DNA of 34,177 nt from assembly GCA_029266835.1 (NCBI GenBank), contig JAQSWD010000029.1, forward strand, positions 1 to 34,177, read 5' to 3'. The notes beneath the pieces are model-generated. The model searched no databases and was not told where the DNA came from. It worked only from the letters and a program-made list of their open reading frames with translations. Positions 1 to 9,448 of this stretch are shown here, one piece after another (the stretch's first letter is position 1; each line of letters begins with the position of its first letter). Both the position numbers and the translations under genes were made by a program. This DNA is from Steroidobacteraceae bacterium. GTDB lineage: Bacteria; Pseudomonadota; Gammaproteobacteria; Steroidobacterales; Steroidobacteraceae.

Positions 1-212
1 TGCGCAAGGAACGTATCCCGGTGTCGATCTATCTGGTGAATGGAATCAAGCTGCAAGGCCAGATCGATTCGTTTGATCAGTTCGTCGTGCTACTCAAGAA
101 CAGCGTGTCCCAGATGGTTTACAAACACGCGATTTCGACAGTCGTCCCGGCGCGCAACGTGCGCATCACCAACGAAGACGGAACGACGATCGAGGCGGTC
201 GCCGGCGAGTGA
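1..212 (+). CDS. hfq: RNA chaperone Hfq (5' end missing)
   Basis: Hfq is the hexameric Sm-like RNA chaperone that helps small RNAs pair with mRNAs. The reading frame is open from base 3 and ends at TGA 210-212. The visible protein begins in the Sm1 motif ([20 protein letters not shown]) and includes the Sm2 signature [10 protein letters not shown], nearly identical to the E. coli protein. By comparison about 17 N-terminal residues and the start codon lie before the window. The C-terminal tail after Sm2 is short (about 20 residues) and acidic, unlike the long flexible tail of E. coli Hfq. hflX follows after 45 bases, the usual gammaproteobacterial hfq-hflX arrangement, so the two are probably cotranscribed. 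Identity is certain; only the 5' end is unknown. Confidence 0.97.
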   Translation, partial: RKERIPVSIYLVNGIKLQGQIDSFDQFVVLLKNSVSQMVYKHAISTVVPARNVRITNEDGTTIEAVAGE

Positions 213-257
213 TCCCGGCGCCTCCACGCTCGTTCGCAGTCTTCTCGGAAATTCAAA

Positions 258-1604
258 TTGTTCGAACGACCACGCACAGGTGAGCGTGCCGTACTCGTGC
301 GCCTTGGCATCGGCGCACCGGCCGATCCCGAAGACACCCAGGAATTCGAGCAGCTCGCGCGTTCCGCGGGCGCAATTCCCGTAGCCAGCATCGGTGGCCG
401 GCGCGACAAACCCGATCCGCGTTTTTTCGTGGGCACGGGCAAGGCCGACGAGATCAAGGCCGCTGCCGCCGCGGCGAACGCCGACCTGGTACTGGTCGAC
501 CACCGCCTCTCGCCCAGCCAGGAACGCAACCTCGAGAAACTCGTGGAGCGACGCGTGCTCGACCGCTCCGGGCTCATCCTCGACATCTTCGCGCAGCGCG
601 CGCGCAGCCATGAAGGCAAGCTCGAAGTGGAGTTGGCCCAGCTCAAACATCTGGCCACGCGCCTGGTGCGCGGATGGACCCATCTGGAGCGCCAGCGCGG
701 TGGTGGCATCGGCAATCGCGGTCCGGGTGAAACGCAGCTGGAAACCGACCGGCGCCTGATCGGCAAACGCGTGAAGACGCTCACCGAGCGCCTCGGGAAG
801 ATCAAGCAGCAGCGCGAGACCGGTCGGCAGCAACGCGCCGAGATTCCCGTGCCTTCGCTCGCGCTGGTGGGCTACACCAACGCTGGCAAGTCGACGTTGT
901 TCCGAGCTCTGACCGGCAACGACGCGTACATCGCCGACCAGCTGTTCGCCACGCTGGACCCGACCGTGCGGCGCATCGTGTTGCCCGGCAATACGCAGGT
1001 GGTGGTTGCCGATACGGTCGGCTTCATCCGCGAGTTGCCGCACGACCTGGTGGCGGCATTCCAGTCCACGCTGACCGAGGCGCGCGAAGCCACGTTGCTG
1101 CTGCACGTGGTGGACGTCAGCGACCCCAGGCGCGAAGAACACATCCAGGAAGTGAACCGCGTGCTGACCGAGATCGGCGCGGGGGATCTGCCCCAGATCC
1201 TGGTGTTCAACAAGATCGACCGCATCGAGACCCCGCCGCGCGTGGAGCGCGACGAGGAGGGCCGCGTGAGTCACGTATGGGTTTCGGCGGCCAGGGCCCA
1301 GGGCCTGGACCAGTTGCGCGAATCCGTGGCCGAGCGCCTCTCCCGCGTGGCGCACCGGGCAACCCTGAGGCTGGCGGTGTCCGCGGGCGAAGTCCGAGCC
1401 CGGCTGTACGCCGCGGAGCTCGTGAAGGCCGAAAGGATCGGCGAGGACGGCGCCTTCGAGATCGACACTGAACTCTCGGAGGTCGAGTTGCTCAAATGGG
1501 CGCGCGAACCCGGCCTGGAAGTTCTGACACTGGATGGCGGTGCAACTTGTACGGCCACCGGGCGCTACCTACAATCCACGCCCGCACTGCGCGCGGGAAA
1601 ATGA
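258..1604 (+). CDS. hflX: Ribosome-associated GTPase HflX
   Basis: HflX is a TRAFAC-class GTPase that binds the 50S subunit and splits stalled or heat-damaged 70S ribosomes. The 448-residue protein has the HflX N-terminal domain, a glycine-rich GGGIGNRGPGETQLE linker (from about residue 148) and a G domain with P-loop GYTNAGKS (205-212), G3 DTVG (252-255) and G4 NKID (318-321). The start is taken as TTG at 258 because the protein then begins MFERPRTGERAVLV, matching the usual HflX N-terminus (MFDRYDAGEQAVLV in E. coli). No ATG gives this alignment. Only a weak GGAA-type ribosome binding site precedes it. It lies between hfq and hflK as in many Gammaproteobacteria, and hflK starts 14 bases after its stop. 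Confidence 0.96.
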   Translation: MFERPRTGERAVLVRLGIGAPADPEDTQEFEQLARSAGAIPVASIGGRRDKPDPRFFVGTGKADEIKAAAAAANADLVLVDHRLSPSQERNLEKLVERRVLDRSGLILDIFAQRARSHEGKLEVELAQLKHLATRLVRGWTHLERQRGGGIGNRGPGETQLETDRRLIGKRVKTLTERLGKIKQQRETGRQQRAEIPVPSLALVGYTNAGKSTLFRALTGNDAYIADQLFATLDPTVRRIVLPGNTQVVVADTVGFIRELPHDLVAAFQSTLTEAREATLLLHVVDVSDPRREEHIQEVNRVLTEIGAGDLPQILVFNKIDRIETPPRVERDEEGRVSHVWVSAARAQGLDQLRESVAERLSRVAHRATLRLAVSAGEVRARLYAAELVKAERIGEDGAFEIDTELSEVELLKWAREPGLEVLTLDGGATCTATGRYLQSTPALRAGK

Positions 1605-1618
1605 CTCCTCAATAGACT

Positions 1619-2725
1619 ATGGCTTGGAATCAACCCGGCGGAAACAACAACAACCCTTGGGGCAAGAAGCCTCCCGCGGGTGGTGGCGAGCTCGACCAGG
1701 CCTTCAAGGACTGGCAGAAGCGCGTCGAATCCCTGTTTGGCGGCGGCGGTAGCGGCAAATCCGGAAGCTTCGTGCTGGTGCTCGTGGCCATCGCGGTGGC
1801 CATCTGGATGCTCACCGGTTTCTACACCGTGAACGTCGGCGCCCAGGGCGTGGTGCAGCGCTTCGGCCGGCACGTGGACACCGTGCCCAATGGCTGGGGA
1901 TGGCGTTTCCCCTGGCCCATCGAACAGGTCACCGAAGTCAACACGGCGCGCGTGACTCCCACGTCGTACAAGTCGAGCGTTCTCACCGCCGAACCCAACA
2001 TGGTGGAACTGGAGATCGCGGTCCAGTACAAGATCAACGATCCCGAGAGCTATCTATTCAAGGTGCGCGACCCGGTGTCGACGCTCGGAGAAGTCAGCGA
2101 GAGCGCCATCCGCGAAGTCGTCGGCCGCAGCGACCAGCAGGCCATCCTCGAATCCAGGCGCGTCGAGATCGCCGATGCCACGCGCGAGATCATCCAGCGC
2201 ACGCTCGATGCCTATGGCGCCGGAATGGAAATCGTCGAGGTCAAGATCACGGGCGTGCAGGTGCCGGAAGCCGTGCAGCAGTCGCAGCGTGACTCGGTCA
2301 AGGCCAAGGCCGACCGCGAACGCGTGACCCGCGAAGCGCAGGCCTATGCCAATGAAATCCTGCCCAAGGCCCAAGGTCTGGCGGCGCGCACCGAGCAGGA
2401 AGCCGAAGCCTACAAGGCGCAGATCGTCCAGCAGGCCACCGGCGATGCGTCGCGCTTCAACCAGCTGGTCGCCGCGTACGAGAAGGCGCCGAATGTCACG
2501 CGCGAGCGCCTGTACCTCGAGACCGTCGAGTACGTGCTGAACCGCTCGCGCAAGGTCATCATCGATTCGAAGAGTGGCAACGGCAACATGATCTATCTGC
2601 CGCTCGACAAGATCCTCGATCGCCGCTCGGATTCCGAGACGAACACCATCACCGTTCGTCCGCCGACCTCGGCCGAGTCCGATTCGTCCAGTAGTCTCGA
2701 CGCACGCCAGAGGGTGGAACGCTGA
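1619..2725 (+). CDS. hflK: FtsH modulator, SPFH/band-7 protein HflK
   Basis: HflK forms with HflC a large membrane complex that encloses the FtsH protease and limits its access to membrane substrates. The 368-residue protein has a Gly/Asn/Pro-rich cytoplasmic N-terminus, one membrane helix at about residues 50-68 and then an SPFH/band-7 domain (FYTVNVGAQGVVQRFGR onward) with a long charged helical region rich in A/E/K/R. The C-terminus is Ser-rich. The ATG at 1619 follows hflX by 14 bases. The stop overlaps the hflC start by one base (TGATG at 2723-2727), a typical sign of translational coupling between partners needed in equal amounts. Confidence 0.95.
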   Translation: MAWNQPGGNNNNPWGKKPPAGGGELDQAFKDWQKRVESLFGGGGSGKSGSFVLVLVAIAVAIWMLTGFYTVNVGAQGVVQRFGRHVDTVPNGWGWRFPWPIEQVTEVNTARVTPTSYKSSVLTAEPNMVELEIAVQYKINDPESYLFKVRDPVSTLGEVSESAIREVVGRSDQQAILESRRVEIADATREIIQRTLDAYGAGMEIVEVKITGVQVPEAVQQSQRDSVKAKADRERVTREAQAYANEILPKAQGLAARTEQEAEAYKAQIVQQATGDASRFNQLVAAYEKAPNVTRERLYLETVEYVLNRSRKVIIDSKSGNGNMIYLPLDKILDRRSDSETNTITVRPPTSAESDSSSSLDARQRVER

Positions 2726-3603
2726 TGGGCTCGCGCATTCTCCCCATACTCATCCTGCTGGTCGGCGGCATCCTGTTGCTGAGCGCCTCCACCTTCGTGG
2801 TGCGCGAGCAGGACATGGCGCTGCGCGTGCAGTTCAAGAGCGTCATCGGCAAGGACTACAAGCCCGGGCTGCACTTCAAGGTGCCGTTCATCGATGACGT
2901 GTTCAAGTTCGACCGCCGCGTGCTCACCAAGAAGTTCGACGGCGAGCAGTTCCTGACCAGCGAAAGCCAGGTTCTCTCGGTCGACTATTACATCAAGTGG
3001 CGCATCCTCGACGTGCAACAGTTCTACCAGGCCACCGGTGGCGGCGACGAGATCGGCGCCGGGTCGCTGGTCGGCCAGCGCATCCAGGACGGCATCAAGA
3101 ACGCCGTGGCGCGTCGCACGCTCAAGGACATCGTGATCTCCGACCGCCAGCAGGTCACGGGCGAGTTCATCGTTCGCGCCAGCGAGTCGCTGCGCAACCT
3201 GGGCGTGGAGCTCATCGACGTGCGCGTGCAGCGCATCGACCTGCAGGAAGACGTGGCCGCGCGCGTGTACGAAAGCATGAAGCAGACTTTCGAAGGCATC
3301 GCGCGCACCCAGCGCGGTGAGGGCGATCGTGAGTCGCAGATCATCCGGTCGGAAGCCGAACGCAAGCGCACCGAGATCATCGCCGAGGCGAATGCCAATG
3401 CGCAGCGTATCCGCGGTGAAGGTGACGCCACGGCGGCGGCCCTGTACGCCGCGGCGTACAACCGCAATCCCGAGTTCTATTCCTTCTACCGGAGCCTGCA
3501 GGCCTATCGTGCATCGCTCGGCAAGGAAGGCGATGTGCTGGTGGTCTCTCCGGACAGCGAGTTCTTCCGCTACCTCAAGAGTTCGACGCCGCAAAGACGT
3601 TGA
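2725..3603 (+). CDS. hflC: FtsH modulator, SPFH/band-7 protein HflC
   Basis: HflC is the partner of HflK in the FtsH-regulating membrane complex. The 292-residue protein starts with an N-terminal signal-anchor (residues about 4-22, ILPILILLVGGILLLSAS) followed by the SPFH domain (VVREQDMALRVQFKSVIG) and a helical segment with the conserved REGEGDRESQIIRSEAERKR-like stretch near residue 200. Length and order match the family. It overlaps hflK by one base. In many Gammaproteobacteria a small DUF2065 gene lies between hflC and purA; here the 66-base gap holds none. Confidence 0.95.
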   Translation: MGSRILPILILLVGGILLLSASTFVVREQDMALRVQFKSVIGKDYKPGLHFKVPFIDDVFKFDRRVLTKKFDGEQFLTSESQVLSVDYYIKWRILDVQQFYQATGGGDEIGAGSLVGQRIQDGIKNAVARRTLKDIVISDRQQVTGEFIVRASESLRNLGVELIDVRVQRIDLQEDVAARVYESMKQTFEGIARTQRGEGDRESQIIRSEAERKRTEIIAEANANAQRIRGEGDATAAALYAAAYNRNPEFYSFYRSLQAYRASLGKEGDVLVVSPDSEFFRYLKSSTPQRR

Positions 3604-4962
<1,359 letters not shown>

Positions 4963-5092
4963 AAATTTCGCGTTCGCCTGTCAAGCGCAAGGCGTAGGTA
5001 TTTTCCGACAGCTAACAGGATTCGGGACTGGTGGCGGAAAAAAACTTGGGCCTAAGAACCTGAATTGATAGGGCCGGAGCCGCGCGGCCTCC

Positions 5093-5099
5093 CTATACT
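5093..5099 (+). promoter_or_regulatory. Sigma-S-like -10 element ahead of the trehalose operon
   Basis: CTATACT at 5093-5099 matches the core -10 preferred by RpoS holoenzyme (C followed by TATACT). No usable -35 box is seen at 16-18 bases; the only TTGATA, at 5065-5070, is 23 bases away. Seven bases separate the hexamer from the first otsB ATG (5107), so transcription would start at or next to the start codon. otsBA is RpoS-dependent in E. coli, which makes the assignment plausible. It remains a sequence match only. Confidence 0.5.
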
Positions 5100-5106
5100 C
5101 GGTTGG

Positions 5107-5910
5107 ATGATGCAGCTCGCTCCCCGCGAAACGGCCGCGGTGCATTCGGTGCCGTTGCCCACCAGGCCCTGGTGCCTGTTCCTCGACGTCGACGGAACCC
5201 TGTTAGAGCTCGCCGATTCTCCCGGAGGGGTGGCGGTGGACGAAGCCCTCATGCCCCTGCTCACGCGCCTGCGTGACGCGGCGGGTGGGGCGCTGGCGCT
5301 GGTGAGCGGGCGAACCATCGAGAATCTCGACGGCCTGCTGGGTTGCACATGGCTGCCCATGGCCGGGTTGCATGGCTGCGAACGCCGCGATGCCACGGGT
5401 CACATGCACGTGGCGCCCATTGCGGTCGAACAACTGTCCGACGTGCGTGAGGGGCTGCAGCGCATGGTGACGCGGCACCCCGGTTTGTTGCTCGAAGACA
5501 AGGGCGCGGGGCTGGCGCTGCATTTCCTCAAGGCCCGCGAGCTCGAGCACGAGTTGCGCGCCGAAGTGGCGTTGCTGGCCGCGCCTCTGGTCCCCCGCTT
5601 CACCATCCTCGACGGGCATGCCGTCATCGAGGTGAAACCCGCCGCGCACACCAAGGACAGCGCCGTCACCTCGTTCATGGAAGAGTCCCCGTTCCGCGGA
5701 CGGCAGCCCATATTCATCGGCGACGATGTCACCGACTACGGCGGGTTCGCCGCCGTCCGCCGCTTCGAAGGTGGCCTGGCCATAGCCGTGGGACCGCGCG
5801 TGAAATCCGAATGGTGGCTGGCGGATCCGCGGGCTGTGCGAGACTGGCTGGCGCAGCTGGCCGCGCTTCCCACGCCGGGACCGGTGAACGATCCGGGAGC
5901 CACACCATGA
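5107..5910 (+). CDS. otsB: Trehalose-6-phosphate phosphatase
   Basis: OtsB dephosphorylates trehalose-6-phosphate to trehalose, an osmolyte and stress protectant. The 267-residue protein is a HAD-superfamily phosphatase. Motif I is FLDVDGTLLEL with nucleophile Asp27 and Asp29, LVSGRTIENL follows as the motif II region, and FIGDDVTDYGGFAAV is the metal-binding motif IV near the C-terminus. The start is placed at the first of two adjacent ATG codons (5107). An upstream in-frame TTG (5065) lies before the candidate promoter. There is no good ribosome binding site, consistent with a leaderless message or with a later GTG start (5140 or 5149). It overlaps the next gene by ATGA (5907-5910), so the operon is probably translationally coupled. 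Confidence 0.92.
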   Translation: MMQLAPRETAAVHSVPLPTRPWCLFLDVDGTLLELADSPGGVAVDEALMPLLTRLRDAAGGALALVSGRTIENLDGLLGCTWLPMAGLHGCERRDATGHMHVAPIAVEQLSDVREGLQRMVTRHPGLLLEDKGAGLALHFLKARELEHELRAEVALLAAPLVPRFTILDGHAVIEVKPAAHTKDSAVTSFMEESPFRGRQPIFIGDDVTDYGGFAAVRRFEGGLAIAVGPRVKSEWWLADPRAVRDWLAQLAALPTPGPVNDPGATP

Positions 5911-7685
5911 ATTACGGCGTCATCGGCAATTGCCAGGTGGCCGCGCTCATCGACGAACAGGCGCGCATGGTCTGGGCGTGTCTTCCGCGACCGGACGGCG
6001 ACCCGGTGTTCTCGTCGCTGCTGCAGAAAGAGGGTGGCGCTTCGTCCACCGGCGTATTCGCGATCGACCTGGTCGATCTGACGCGGACGGAACAGGAGTA
6101 CATGCGCAACTCCGCCATCATCGAAACGCGCCTGTACGACAGCCATGGGGGCGTGCTGCGCATCGTGGATTTCGCGCCACGCTTTCGCAGCCGTGGCCGC
6201 GTGTTCAGGCCAATGATGTTCGTGCGCAGCGTGGAGCCGCTGGCCGGGCGGCCGACATTGCGGCTGCGGCTGCGTCCCACCGCGGGTTTCGGCGAGAAGT
6301 CCCCGCCGGGTCTCAATGGCAGCCACCACATCAGGTTCCAGGCCGACGGGCTGTATTACCGCGTCACGACCGATGCGTCGCTGGCGGCGCTCATGGAAGA
6401 CCGCCCGGTGGTGCTGGAACGCCCGCTGCACTTCATCATCGGGCCCGACGAAACGTTGCAGGAGTCGCCGGCGTCGCTCACGCGCGAGTTCCTCGGCGCG
6501 ACGCTGGGTTACTGGCAGGAATGGGTGCGCACGCTGGCCGTGCCCGCGGACTGGCAGGAGGCCGTGATCCGCTCGGCCATCACGCTCAAGCTCTGTACCT
6601 ACGAGGACACTGGCGCGGTTCTGGCCGCACTCACCACCTCCATTCCCGAGGCCGCCCACAGCACTCGCAACTGGGACTATCGCTATTGCTGGCTGCGCGA
6701 CAGCTACTTCGTGATCCAGACGCTGAACCGCCTGGGCGCCACGCGCACCATGGAAGCCTATCTACATTACATCGACCAGATCATCGCCACGACGAATGCC
6801 GACACCCTGCAGCCGCTGTATGGCATCACGGGTGATCCGCGCGCCGAGGAGAAGATCGCCACCACGCTGTCCGGATACCGCGGCATGGGCCCGGTGCGCT
6901 TCGGCAATCTGGCCGCCGAGCAGGTGCAACACGACGTGTACGGCTCGGTGATCCTTGCCGCCACGCAGCTGTTCTTCGACGAGCGCCTGGTGCGTTCGGG
7001 TGACCAGACGCTGCTCGAGCGACTCTATCGCCTGGGCAAACGCGCGGTGGCCAGCTTCGAAGAACCGGACGCGGGTCCCTGGGAGTTCCGCGGCAAGCTT
7101 CAGCGGCACACTTTTTCGGCCGCGATTTCCTGGGCGGGTTGCGATCGGCTGGCGCGAATTGCGCGGCGCGTGGGCGACCATATCGCCGCGCGTGACTGGG
7201 GTGCACGTGCCGATTTCATGCGCCAGGAGATACTCGAGAAGGCCTGGAGCGAGGAGCGGCAGTGCTTCACTTCCGCCTTCGGCAATCGCGACATCGATGC
7301 CACGGCATTGTTATTGCCCGAACTGGGTCTGTTGCCGGCCACCGATCCGCGCTTCCTCAAGACACTGGAGCGCATCGAGGAAGAACTGCGCACCGGCGAC
7401 CTGCTGTTCCGTTACAAACACGCCGATGACTTCGGCACGCCGGAGAACGCCTTCACCATCTGCGCGTTCTGGTACGTGAACGCGCTGGCCGCCGCGGGCC
7501 GGCTCGAAGAGGCGCGCGAGCGCTTCGACCGGCTGCTCAAGCTGCGCAATCCACTGGGCCTGCTCTCCGAGGACATCGCGCCCGCGAGCGGCGAGCTCTG
7601 GGGCAATTTTCCGCAGACCTACAGCATGGTCGGGATCATCGGCAGCGCGCTGCGCCTCTCGCGAAGCTGGGAGGAGATCGTATGA
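5907..7685 (+). CDS. GH15-family glycoside hydrolase, trehalase-like
   Basis: This 592-residue cytoplasmic protein (no signal peptide) has an N-terminal trehalase-like domain starting MNYGVIGNCQVAALIDE and a GH15 (alpha/alpha)6-barrel domain with RNWDYRYCWLRD at residues 254-265. The C-terminal LLSEDIAPASGELWGNFPQ is the region that usually carries the catalytic base. Members of this architecture include mycobacterial trehalases; others act on alpha-glucans. Its place between otsB and otsA, overlapping both by ATGA, favours trehalose or a related alpha-glucoside as substrate. That is inference, not shown by sequence. GGGAG at 5895-5899 is a good ribosome binding site for ATG 5907; the longer in-frame opening upstream lies within otsB and is not needed. 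Confidence 0.88.
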   Translation: MNYGVIGNCQVAALIDEQARMVWACLPRPDGDPVFSSLLQKEGGASSTGVFAIDLVDLTRTEQEYMRNSAIIETRLYDSHGGVLRIVDFAPRFRSRGRVFRPMMFVRSVEPLAGRPTLRLRLRPTAGFGEKSPPGLNGSHHIRFQADGLYYRVTTDASLAALMEDRPVVLERPLHFIIGPDETLQESPASLTREFLGATLGYWQEWVRTLAVPADWQEAVIRSAITLKLCTYEDTGAVLAALTTSIPEAAHSTRNWDYRYCWLRDSYFVIQTLNRLGATRTMEAYLHYIDQIIATTNADTLQPLYGITGDPRAEEKIATTLSGYRGMGPVRFGNLAAEQVQHDVYGSVILAATQLFFDERLVRSGDQTLLERLYRLGKRAVASFEEPDAGPWEFRGKLQRHTFSAAISWAGCDRLARIARRVGDHIAARDWGARADFMRQEILEKAWSEERQCFTSAFGNRDIDATALLLPELGLLPATDPRFLKTLERIEEELRTGDLLFRYKHADDFGTPENAFTICAFWYVNALAAAGRLEEARERFDRLLKLRNPLGLLSEDIAPASGELWGNFPQTYSMVGIIGSALRLSRSWEEIV

Positions 7686-9088
7686 GCCGGCTGGTCGCCG
7701 TTTCGAATCGCATCTCGATTCCCAAGCGTGGCGCCGCGCCGGGCGGACTCGCCGTGGGCCTGCTCACCGCCATACAGGCGCGACGCGGATTGTGGTTCGG
7801 CTGGGATGGCGAGACCAGCGAAGTGGCCGGCAGCGAGCCTTCCATCGTGCGCAAGGACGACGTCACCTACGCGTCCATCGATTTCGACAAGGCCGAGTAC
7901 TACGACTTCTACCTGGGCTTCTGCAACGGCACGTTGTGGCCCCTGTTTCACTACTTCGTGGATGGCTTTCGCTACAAGGACGTGCAGTACGAGGCCTATC
8001 AACGCATGAACCATCGGTACGCGAAGCATCTCGCGCCGCTGCTGGAACCGGACGACATCATCTGGGTGCACGATTACCACCTGTTTCCACTGGCGCAGCG
8101 GTTGCGCGAAGCGGGCGCGACCCAGCCCATGGGCCTGTTCCTGCACATCCCGTTTCCCAACATCGAAGTGCTGCGCGTGCTGCCGGTGTACGGCGAGCTG
8201 CTGCAGGCGATGCTGGCCTACGACGTCCTGGGCTTCCAGACCGAGACTGACGTGCAGGCGTTCCGCTCGGCGGTGGCCTATGTCTGGGGCGAGGAGGCGC
8301 TCAATGCCGATTCCTCGGTGACGCTGGGCGGGCGCCGCGTGGTCACCGGTGTTTTCCCCATCGGTGTGGACGTGGACGCGATCCAGCGCGAAGCCGTGGA
8401 ATCGCAGAACACGGACGCCTGCAAGCGCATGGTCGCCGGGTTGTTAGGCCGCAAGCTCATGATCGGCGTGGATCGTCTCGACTACAGCAAGGGGCTGGTG
8501 GAGCGTTTCAAGGCGTACGAAAAGTTTCTCGAGACCCACCCCGAAAACCAGAACCGCGTGTCTTTCCTGCAGATCGCGCCGCTGTCGCGCACCGACGTGC
8601 GCGCCTATTCCGAGATCCGCCGCGACCTGGAGCAGACCACGGGCCGCACCAATGGCCGGTTCGCGGACACCGACTGGACGCCGATCCGTTATCTCAACCG
8701 CAATTTTCCGCATGATGTACTCATGGGTTTCATGCGCTCCGCGCAGGTGGGCATCGTCACGCCGGTGCGCGATGGCATGAATCTCGTGGCCAAGGAGTTC
8801 GTGGCGGCACAGGATCCGTCCGACCCCGGCGTGCTCGTCCTGTCCACGCTGGCGGGGGCGGCGCGCGAGCTCACGGGCGCCATCATGGTCAATCCTTATG
8901 ACGCGCGCGGCATGGCCCATGCCATCCAGCAGGCGTTCAACATGCCCATCGCCGAGCGGCGCGAGCGCCACCAGGCCATGAACGACGTGATGCGGCGGAA
9001 TTCCATCACCGCATGGCACACGAGCTTCATCGAGACGTTGGAATCGGTGGTCGAGCCACCGAAGGATTTCCGGCTGCGATTTGGTTGA
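7682..9088 (+). CDS. otsA: Alpha,alpha-trehalose-phosphate synthase (GT20)
   Basis: OtsA joins glucose from UDP-glucose to glucose-6-phosphate to give trehalose-6-phosphate, the substrate of OtsB. The 468-residue GT20 protein has the N-terminal LVAVSNRISIP and GGLAVGLL segments and HDYHL at residues 130-134. It also has the phosphate/nucleotide-binding RLDYSKGL with Arg265 and Lys270, and the C-terminal RDGMNLVAKEFVAAQ. Length is close to the E. coli enzyme. The start ATG 7682 overlaps the GH15 stop (ATGA) and has a strong GGAGGAGA site just upstream. Synthesis, dephosphorylation and probable hydrolysis of trehalose are therefore encoded in one transcript. Its stop codon lies inside a 12-base tandem repeat. 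Confidence 0.96.
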   Translation: MSRLVAVSNRISIPKRGAAPGGLAVGLLTAIQARRGLWFGWDGETSEVAGSEPSIVRKDDVTYASIDFDKAEYYDFYLGFCNGTLWPLFHYFVDGFRYKDVQYEAYQRMNHRYAKHLAPLLEPDDIIWVHDYHLFPLAQRLREAGATQPMGLFLHIPFPNIEVLRVLPVYGELLQAMLAYDVLGFQTETDVQAFRSAVAYVWGEEALNADSSVTLGGRRVVTGVFPIGVDVDAIQREAVESQNTDACKRMVAGLLGRKLMIGVDRLDYSKGLVERFKAYEKFLETHPENQNRVSFLQIAPLSRTDVRAYSEIRRDLEQTTGRTNGRFADTDWTPIRYLNRNFPHDVLMGFMRSAQVGIVTPVRDGMNLVAKEFVAAQDPSDPGVLVLSTLAGAARELTGAIMVNPYDARGMAHAIQQAFNMPIAERRERHQAMNDVMRRNSITAWHTSFIETLESVVEPPKDFRLRFG

Positions 9089-9118
9089 CCATGGGGTTGA
9101 CCTTGGGGTTGACCTCGG
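9083..9118 (+). repeat. Three tandem copies of a 12-base repeat at the otsA stop
   Basis: GGTTGACCATGG (9083-9094), GGTTGACCTTGG (9095-9106) and GGTTGACCTCGG (9107-9118) are consecutive copies differing at two positions. A degenerate fourth unit follows (9119-9130). The otsA TGA (9086-9088) is in the first copy. The unit is a multiple of three, so beyond the stop the frame would read GLTxGLTxGLTSGLS. Probably a replication-slippage product; no function is evident. Confidence 0.9.
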
Positions 9119-9227
9119 GGCTGAGCCCGCGTCGCGCGTGACTGACGCGCATCCCCACAGTTGACCGACAGCCGCGCGACGCGACGCGGCGTGTACTCAC
9201 GACTCCCTGGCCATTCGGAGAGACGTC

Positions 9228-9440
9228 ATGGCGGCGAGATACGGCAAGAAAGCTCAGCAGAAAGTGAAACGCGCGATGCATGAGCGCAAGGAAGGCACAT
9301 TGCGCAGCGGCGGATCGGGAAAGAAGGTGACCAGCCGCAAACAGGCCATCGCCATCGGGTTGTCGGAAGCGCGTCGCGCGGGCGGCAAGGTTCCGAAGAA
9401 GAAGGCCAAGTCGAAATCGAAGTCGAAGCGGTCGCGCTGA
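9228..9440 (+). CDS. Small basic DUF6496-type protein
   Basis: This 70-residue, very basic protein (MAARYGKKAQQKVKRAMHER...) matches the widespread short family annotated DUF6496. Shared features are the KYGKKAQxKV-like N-terminus, a Gly/Ser/Lys middle, the segment SRKQAIAIGLSEARRAG (about residues 36-52) and a Lys-rich tail. The C-terminal third is a Lys/Ser run suited to nucleic-acid binding, which is inference; the family has no established function known to me. A good GGAGAGA site (9216-9222) precedes ATG 9228. It is 139 bases after otsA and may be separately transcribed. It converges with the glucanase gene, leaving 8 bases between stops and no visible terminator. Confidence 0.85.
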   Translation: MAARYGKKAQQKVKRAMHERKEGTLRSGGSGKKVTSRKQAIAIGLSEARRAGGKVPKKKAKSKSKSKRSR

Positions 9441-9448
9441 CGGCTTCG

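Noticed and set aside
5064..5106. TTGATA at 5065-5070 paired with TATACT as a sigma-70 promoter, and TTG 5065 as the otsB start
   Set aside because: The spacing is 23 bases, too long for sigma-70; a TTG start would put the promoter inside the gene and adds no conserved residues.
9083..9130. Tandem repeats considered as a CRISPR array or as a set of -35 boxes
   Set aside because: The repeats are contiguous 12-mers without spacers and no cas genes are near. No -10 hexamer lies 16-18 bases after any TTGACC.
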